Below are positions 8,597-13,377 of a DNA stretch of 13,377 nucleotides, piece after piece. A model generated the notes under the pieces. It was not told the origin of the DNA, did no database searches, and saw only the letters and a list, made by a program, of their open reading frames with translations. The position numbers and the translations under genes were made by a program. Position 1 is the stretch's first letter, and every line of letters starts with the position of its first letter. The stretch is from Gymnopilus junonius (taxonomy: Eukaryota > Basidiomycota > Agaricomycetes > Agaricales > Galerinaceae): positions 1-13,377 of the forward strand of contig JADNYJ010000776.1 of the NCBI GenBank assembly GCA_015501075.1. Reading direction: 5' to 3'.

Positions 8597-8623
8597 GAAT
8601 TCGTAGGCATAGCCTACGAATTC
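8597..8623. repeat. Perfect 12-bp hairpin inside the zinc-knuckle ORF
   Basis: GAATTCGTAGGC (8597-8608), loop ATA, GCCTACGAATTC (8612-8623). The arms match at all 12 positions. On the coding strand it spells EFVGYAYEF, so codons and palindrome coincide. Confidence 0.8.
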
Positions 8624-9734
8624 CCCGTCACTCCGTCAGATCGGTTGTCGACTACAATCGATCGAGTTGTGGCCTGGATGATATTGGCGGCAGTGATGGC
8701 AGCGGTAGCTGCGGCAGTCAGCCTGCCAGTGATTCGCGCTGCTGCAAATGAAACAGCATCGTCGAGGACTTGGTCGGGGGTTCGTCAGGGTACGAGCGGG
8801 TTGGAATGGAGTCTGGGGTCAGGGTGGTATCGAAGGAGGTAAGGCATAGGCAGGAGGGTCGTTACGGGCGGCGTTCTGGGCAGAGGTCGTCTGCATGGTA
8901 GCGAGTGGGTGTCTTCAGGGGGTGGTGATGGGTGGCGTGGTTGGGGGTGATGCATGGGAGCGTGCCGGAAGGGGTCCTGGGGAGCGGTCATCAATGGAGA
9001 CTGTGTTGAAGAATTGTTCGTCACGAGGAGGAACGGGCGAGTGGGTCTGCGGGGCGACATTATAAGAAGAAGGAGGGAGGAAAGGTTCCTCTTCGGACCT
9101 AATAGCAGATGTTGCAGTAGGAGGGCATTCTCCTCATCATCTGCTACTGACGAGGAGGGGGTTGATGACTCTTTCGAGTCAGAAGCGCATGAGGGTCTCG
9201 AACAGTTGCAGTGACTTTGTTCGAGATGCCTTCACTACTTCGCGGTGGCACTTGGTTTGGTCGATTTCATGTTTAAATTGGCAGAGAGTATCCCTAAGAA
9301 AGGGATCGGATTGAAGGACTTCGAGCGCAGTAGAGTAGCGGCGGGGGTGGTCGAGGAACTGTTCCAGTTCCTTGTGCATCAGTTGCTGGAAGTTGACAAA
9401 GTCAAGTAAATTGAGGAAGTCCTCAACGGATCGAACAGGGGCATGTACCGTAGGGACAGGAGGTGGGTATCTGGTGTAAGGAGCGTCGTTCGGGTCAGGT
9501 GAGTCGGAGGAGGAGTCCGTCTGGGAGAGGCGGACTTCAGTCCTAATGTGAGAGGAAGAGGGGGCAGGGGTCAGTTTGAGCGAGGGTGCATTTGCTTGGG
9601 CCAAGCGAGTGCGTATTGCTGAGGGAGATGAGTTGGGGGCAGAGGCAGCAGCGCGGGTTCGAGAAGAAAGACGAGGCATTGTGGTAGTCGATGATAGAGG
9701 GACTGAGGAGTATTGGATGGGCTGGTTCACCTTC

Positions 9735-10124
9735 TTATAAGTATTCCAAGTACTCTTCAAGGACCGTCCGCAGTTTCTTGATCAGGTGCCTTGAGGCTTT
9801 CTCCTTAGCAGGGGTGATTGTTTCAGCTTCCCATCTGTCGTTTTCTCGATCGATCATTCTGGTGGTCACGATGGCATTCCATTCTTGCTCGCTTTTCCAG
9901 GTTATATTTTTGGGTATCGGTGCGGGAGGTTCTTGTGCGAACTTCCATTCCCAATAGGTGATCTTCATCTGTTCGGGTGTGGGTGGTGGTTTTGGGAAGG
10001 TAAGGGTGTCGACTGTAAATGTATCATTCTGGTGAGGGAGAGGTGCAGTGTTCAGGTATACAGTAAAGAGATCGGCCATGAACGTGTTATTGTAATAAGA
10101 AGGGGATGCGGCATTTGAGTTCAT
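9735..10124 (-). CDS. Small ORF of unknown function directly after the chromovirus pol
   Basis: The 129-codon frame starts at ATG 10124, whose first four bases ATGA contain the stop codon of pol (10123-10121). I do not recognise a domain. It begins with a polar stretch (MNSNAASPSYYNN), has a Pro-rich segment (FPKPPPTPEQ), a Trp-containing middle (ITYWEWKFAQEP, NITWKSEQEWN), and a charged, probably helical C-terminus ending LEEYLEYL before a TAA. Unlike pol and the next ORF it has no internal stop. It overlaps the frame of the zinc-knuckle ORF at 9760-9735 in a different phase. No signal peptide or membrane segment is visible, so an envelope role is not supported. It may be a separate accessory protein or the N-terminal part of a frameshifted longer one. 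Confidence 0.55.
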   Translation of the reverse strand: MNSNAASPSYYNNTFMADLFTVYLNTAPLPHQNDTFTVDTLTFPKPPPTPEQMKITYWEWKFAQEPPAPIPKNITWKSEQEWNAIVTTRMIDRENDRWEAETITPAKEKASRHLIKKLRTVLEEYLEYL

Positions 10125-10582
10125 GGTTGGTATGGTGGAAGCGAGTGAAGACGTTGATATTCTTCAAGCTTTTCTGGTGCATTGGCGAGATTTGATCCGG
10201 GTTCCCATGAAGCTTCGGTTATCGGATAACCGACCCACTTGACGTAGTATTGATATCGTCCATTTCTGTACTTTCGATGGTTAAGAATCGTTTCAATTTC
10301 ATATTCGGATTCTCCATCAATCATTTCAGGGGGTGGTTGTGTGAAGTTCCGGCCGTGAACCAGTGTTTCTGTGTAGGGCATCAGCAACGTTGCATGGAAG
10401 ATGTCGTGAATTTTCCATGTCTTTGGCAGTTGTAGCTGATACGTGAGAGGTCCTAGGACACATTTGATTTTGAACGGTCCTTCTCTTCTCAGTGCCAGCT
10501 TCTTATTGTACCATGTCTTCAGGTTTCTGGAGTCCAGCCATACCTTTTGTCCTTCTTTGAATGGTGTAAAGTTGGACTTTCA
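10121..10582 (-). pseudogene. Chromovirus integrase C-terminus and chromodomain
   Basis: The frame continues from the integrase core past a TGA (10582-10580, after MADR, likely a former CGA). Next come the GPY/F-type segment GQKVWLDSRNL...REGPFKI and IHDIFHATLLMPY. The chromodomain covers about 10305-10140: YEIETILNHRKYRNGRYQYY, then VKWVGYPITEASWEPGSNLA and LEEYQRLH. The aromatic residues expected to hold a methylated histone tail (Tyr at the start, Trp in VKWVGY, Trp in ASWEP) are present. In chromoviruses this domain steers integration to heterochromatin marked by histone H3 lysine 9 methylation (known for the family). It ends at TGA 10123-10121. Confidence 0.9.
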
Positions 10583-11640
10583 TCGATCAGCCATTCTTGC
10601 TCTAGCCAGTTCGTGCGCGGTGAGAGCTTCTTTCCTGTCTGAGATGAGGTTCTTTAGTTTCTCCTCTATAGAGGGAAACTTCGTGTTTTCGAACGTGGTG
10701 GGAATCATGACAGGATTAGTCCCAAACATGAGTTCGAATGGGGTTCTCTGCCTGTCAGCGTGTCTTCGATCATTATGGACGAATTCCAGGGTGCCAACGT
10801 GTTGTTTCCAGGTGGTTGGGTTCAAGGAGCAATAGATAGCAAGATACGCTTCTATTTCCTGATTGAACCATTCTGTGGTACCATCTGACTGAGGATGATA
10901 CACCGTTGACAGCTTCGACTTGATTCCAAGAAGTTTGAGCAATTCTTGGAATGTTCTAGCAGCGAATTGGGGTCCTCTATCGGAAATAATGCTGTCCGGT
11001 AGGCCAAATCGCTTGAATAGGTTGTCCTGGAGGAGCAATGCCGCTCCTTCTTGTGAAAGAGTTTTTGAGCAGGCATGATAATTACCCCCTTTGTAAGTCC
11101 GTGATCGACCACGATCATAAGGAGTCATATCCATCAATGCTAGGGAGGTCCGTGATCATATCCATGGAGCATTGTGCAAATGGTCTCATGGATTTAGCTC
11201 CTTCAATCGGGTGCAAGGAGGGATTCGCTGGGTTCCGGTTGATCTTGAATTGCTGGCATTGTCCGCATCCTTTAATGTAATTTTTGACGAATGTTTGCAT
11301 TCCAGGCCACCAGTACAGTTGTCGTACAGCGTTGTATGTTTCCAGTTCTCCGGGATGTCCTGCGGTGACCGAGTCATGGTACATCGCGACGATTTTCCTA
11401 CGTAGTTCCTGGTCATCAGGAATATAGTTCTTTTTTCTTGTAAAAGATCAATTCGCCGATGCCTTCCATCTGCATTGTTTCCCAGTCATCTAAGTCTTTT
11501 GCAAGACTTCGAGGTCCTTCTTGAGTGAGAAGTTTTAATGCGTCCACTACTCTTTGTCCTGTTTCCTAGATTGGGCATTTCCATTTGGAGATCAGGTCAA
11601 TCAAATTTATAAATAGACTCTCTGGAAGGAGAATCTTATC
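10583..11640 (-). pseudogene. Ty3/Gypsy integrase: zinc finger and catalytic core
   Basis: The N-terminal HHCC finger is in AMYHDSVTAGHPGELETYN and GCGQCQQFK (about 11390-11255). The core has the first Asp in CSMDMITDLPS, the second in SDRGPQF (about 10980) and the Glu in DGTTEWFNQE, with exactly 35 residues between second Asp and Glu, so the DDE triad is intact. TTEWFNQ has Trp where relatives have Arg. Two 1-nt losses, near 11119 and 11072, and another shift near 11425 break the frame. Upstream (11425-11640) is the RNase H-integrase linker with LLPESLFINLIDLI, a TAG near 11570, and MEGIGELIFYKKK. The enzyme would insert the element's DNA copy. Not functional as it stands. Confidence 0.88.
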
Positions 11641-12180
11641 TCGTTGTCATGATCCTCATCGGGGATCATGTCCGGTCTTCGAGAGGGCGTCCGATTGTAC
11701 CATTTTGCTTCCGGGGAGGTGGACAGATGTCATATTCCGAAAGGAATAGAGACCATCTTGCTTGGCGTCTATTCAGTTTTTGAGTACTTCTGAAGTACGT
11801 CAAATTCTTGTGATCGGAATAGATGATCGTTGTAAATGTCGATCCTTGAATGTAGTGTCGCCATTCTTTGAGGGATCGGATCATCGCCAATAGTTCTCTG
11901 TCATAAATCTCGTAGTTTCTCTCAGTGGGAGAGAATGTCTTCGAGATAAATGCCACGGGTGTCGTCTCCGTTACTGTCGAGTTGTGTCAAAACTGCTCCA
12001 GATGCTATTTTGATGCATCGCATTCAATCTGGAATTGTTTCGCAGTGTCCGGCATGGTCAAGACGGGTTCTTCTGTGAATTTCCATTTCAGCAGTTCGAA
12101 TGATTTCTTGGCATCTTCATTCCATTCGAAGCTGCGGTCCTTTTTCAACAGCTCGTTAAGCGTGTGAGCTATTTCTGAGT
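11641..12180 (-). pseudogene. Ty3/Gypsy RNase H with RT thumb/connection
   Basis: It begins with GFGNFYRRFIRKYSEIAHTL (about 12215-12155) and WNEDAKKSFELLK, followed by the first RNase H Asp in IECDAS (12019-12017). Next come [20 protein letters not shown] with RELLAM (Glu), [14 protein letters not shown] (Asp) and, after a shift near 11720, [13 protein letters not shown] (Asp). A TAG after CDASK (12007-12005) and a TGA shortly after break it, and more stops lie in the linker. The set of motifs and their order are those of Ty3/Gypsy pol. Confidence 0.88.
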
Positions 12181-12738
12181 ATTTTCGAATAAATCTTCTG
12201 TAAAAGTTTCCAAATCCCAGAAAGGATCAGACCTGTTTTATGTTCTTCGGTTCGGCCAGTCAGCTATACCACTGAGTTTCGAAGGGTCCATCGAGATCGT
12301 TCCTTCTTGGATAATCATTCCAAGGTAATCAATTTTCATTTGGGCGAATGCGCATTTTTCCGGTTTCAAATACAAGTCGTTGTCCTGGAGTATTTGAAGT
12401 ACTTTTTTTGTTATCTGTTCCAGTTTCTTCTTATCTTTGTGAAAGATAAGAATATCGTCCATGTAAATGATGACGAAACCTTGATGGATGACGTCTTTGA
12501 ACATTGAGTCCATCATTGACTGGAAAGTCACCGGAGAGTTACACATGCCGAAGAACATGACCGTAGGTTCGAATAGTCCCTTGTTCATTTTGAATGCCGC
12601 TTTCCATTGGTCGCCATCCTTGATCCGAATGTTGTTGTAACCCCATCGGACATCAAGTTTAGTGAAATACTTGGCTCCTTTGAGTTTATCCATGAGTTTG
12701 GGGATCAGAGGGAGGGGATAAGCGTTTTTGACGTCCAT
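12181..12738 (-). pseudogene. Ty3/Gypsy reverse transcriptase, palm/fingers
   Basis: This is the best preserved pol segment, open for over 160 codons. It reads [20 protein letters not shown], then [15 protein letters not shown] (motif A Asp), [20 protein letters not shown] (motif B region), YMDD at 12465-12454 within [11 protein letters not shown], and [14 protein letters not shown] frameshift near 12730 (loss of a base before VKNAYP) separates it from the preceding block, and another near 12240 separates it from the thumb. Catalytic Asp residues are intact. The enzyme would make cDNA from the element RNA inside the particle. Confidence 0.92.
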
Positions 12739-13377
12739 TCATTTAGATACCAATAATCTTGACAGGGTCAGAGCTTTCCATCCTTCTTTGATACAAAGAA
12801 GAAGGGGAAGCCATAGGCGATTTAGACGGTCAAATATATCCTTTCTTCAGGTTTTCTTCCAGGAATTGTCCAATTCAGTATCCTCAGAGGGCATCAGAGG
12901 ATACGTCTTGAAGACTTTAGGTTGAAAACCTTCCTTGAGTTGATCTTATGGTCCCAAGATCGAGATTCGGGAATCGGTTGCAGTGTCCTTGTCGAAGATG
13001 TCCAGGTAGTTGTGGTATTCCGGTGGGATCATTTCTTTGAGCGGTTTCTCTTCCTTCTTCACGTCATGCTTCTGAGCGAAGATTTGCGAGGAAGTTAGTT
13101 TCGCGTTGATCCAAATTTCATTGTCGTCCTCAGGGATTTCCAATCTCCTTCGTTTCCGGAAGGGGTTTGTTACCTAAAAAGGAAATGATTAAATCCGAAG
13201 AGTCGTCCAATTGATTGACCTGTTGGATTTCCTCATCGGGTACTTCTTCTATTTGGGAAGTAGTACTAATCTCCCTGTTGAGTTTGACTGTCCGTTTTTC
13301 CAGTTGATGTCCGGGTTTTTTCTTCGAACCAGGGAAAACCAAGAATAATCTTCTGTTTTCCTTAGCCGGTGGACCAG
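12739..13377 (-). pseudogene. Chromovirus pol: end of protease, linker and RT N-terminus, runs off right edge
   Basis: At the edge (about 13345-13290) the frame reads LGFPWFEEKNPDINWKNG, the motif that ends the aspartic protease of this group. A variable linker follows, then PPEYHNYLDIFDKD (about 13045) and FQPKVFKTYPLMPSEDTELD (about 12920), the lead-in to RT, and KGYI with SKSPMASP. Stops and shifts are numerous, for example TGA after ISILGP at about 12948. The catalytic DTG/DSG of the protease, gag, primer-binding site and 5' LTR lie outside the window. Confidence 0.8.

Larger units (their letters stand above)
8471..9760 (-). pseudogene. Extra retroelement ORF downstream of pol, with two C-terminal zinc knuckles
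   Basis: One minus-strand frame runs from 9760 to a TGA at 8473-8471 and is interrupted only by TGA codons (9181, 9139, 9136, 8917, 8821, 8638). The first 193 codons are open. ATG 9760 overlaps the preceding ORF by 26 nt; ATG 9679 (MPRLSSRTRAAASAP) avoids overlap and looks the more natural start. The N-terminal third is Ser/Pro/Ala-rich and basic. A predicted helical block follows (VEDFLNLLDFVNFQQLMHKE to about 9185), then a Pro-rich linker. CFICSSANHWQADC (8755-8714, C-x2-C-x4-H-x4-C) is a classic CCHC knuckle, and CHHCRQYHPGHNSIDC (8701-8654, C-x2-C-x6-H-x4-C) a second. An acidic, Tyr/Asp/Asn-rich tail ends the frame. Zinc knuckles bind nucleic acid and are typical of Gag nucleocapsid, but this gene sits after pol. 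It resembles a recurrent fungal protein type I have seen, without known function. Confidence 0.68.

Noticed and set aside
8456..8842. Plus-strand open frame of 128 codons with a hydrophobic Val/Ala-rich middle that looks like a membrane segment
   Set aside because: It is antisense to the zinc-knuckle frame; the hydrophobic look comes from the complement of Asp- and Cys/His-rich codons.
8815..8868. Possible intron (GTAACG...CCCCAG, minus strand) that would remove the TGA at 8821
   Set aside because: It is 53-54 nt with intron-like ends, but splicing would leave the zinc-knuckle frame. A CGA-to-TGA change is simpler.
8785..9060. Pro/His-rich minus-strand ORF of 91 codons
   Set aside because: It lies in a different phase from the zinc-knuckle frame; its composition reflects the Pro-rich linker read out of phase.
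10443..10835. Plus-strand ORF of 130 codons
   Set aside because: Antisense to the integrase C-terminal region with clear motifs.

Overview
The window looks like a transposon graveyard in a fungal nuclear genome, most likely a basidiomycete of the Agaricomycetes type. This placing is inference. It rests on a Tnp2-like transposase gene carrying six introns of only 46-57 nt, a DIRS-like tyrosine-recombinase retroelement, and a Ty3/Gypsy chromovirus, lying next to each other with no recognisable host gene. I see no tRNA, rRNA or CRISPR array.

Layout. (1) Positions 1-2803, minus strand: a broken, multi-exon CACTA/EnSpm-type (Tnp2-like) transposase gene that runs off the left edge. (2) About 2804-3605: probable terminal and leader sequence of the two neighbouring elements, AT-rich, with short direct repeats and an imperfect palindrome. 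(3) 3606-7734, plus strand: one degenerate DIRS-like retroelement in the order Gag (CCCH-type finger), reverse transcriptase, RNase H, tyrosine recombinase. (4) 7735-7978: no gene seen, perhaps the 3' end of the DIRS element. (5) 7979-8437: a 459-bp LTR with TG...CA ends. (6) 8438-13377, minus strand: the body of a Ty3/Gypsy chromovirus. In its own 5'-to-3' direction it shows the protease/RT junction, RT, RNase H, integrase and chromodomain, then two extra ORFs between pol and the 3' LTR. The second of these ends in two zinc knuckles. The element's 5' LTR, gag and most of its protease lie beyond the right edge.

All three elements are dead. The dominant damage is C-to-T (or G-to-A) change at former CpG sites. 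In-frame stops are almost all TGA where a CGA arginine codon is likely, and conserved arginines have become Trp or Cys. One 5' splice site appears to have been lost the same way. Single-base indels add frameshifts. By hand count, CpG is about five-fold rarer in a 600-bp DIRS sample than in a 600-bp sample of the chromovirus 3' region.

The most interesting part is the 3' end of the chromovirus (8057-10124). It has an ATGA stop/start overlap after the chromodomain, a non-canonical gene with Gag-like zinc knuckles downstream of pol, and an unusual run of six strong inverted repeats through that gene's end, its stop codon and the LTR.
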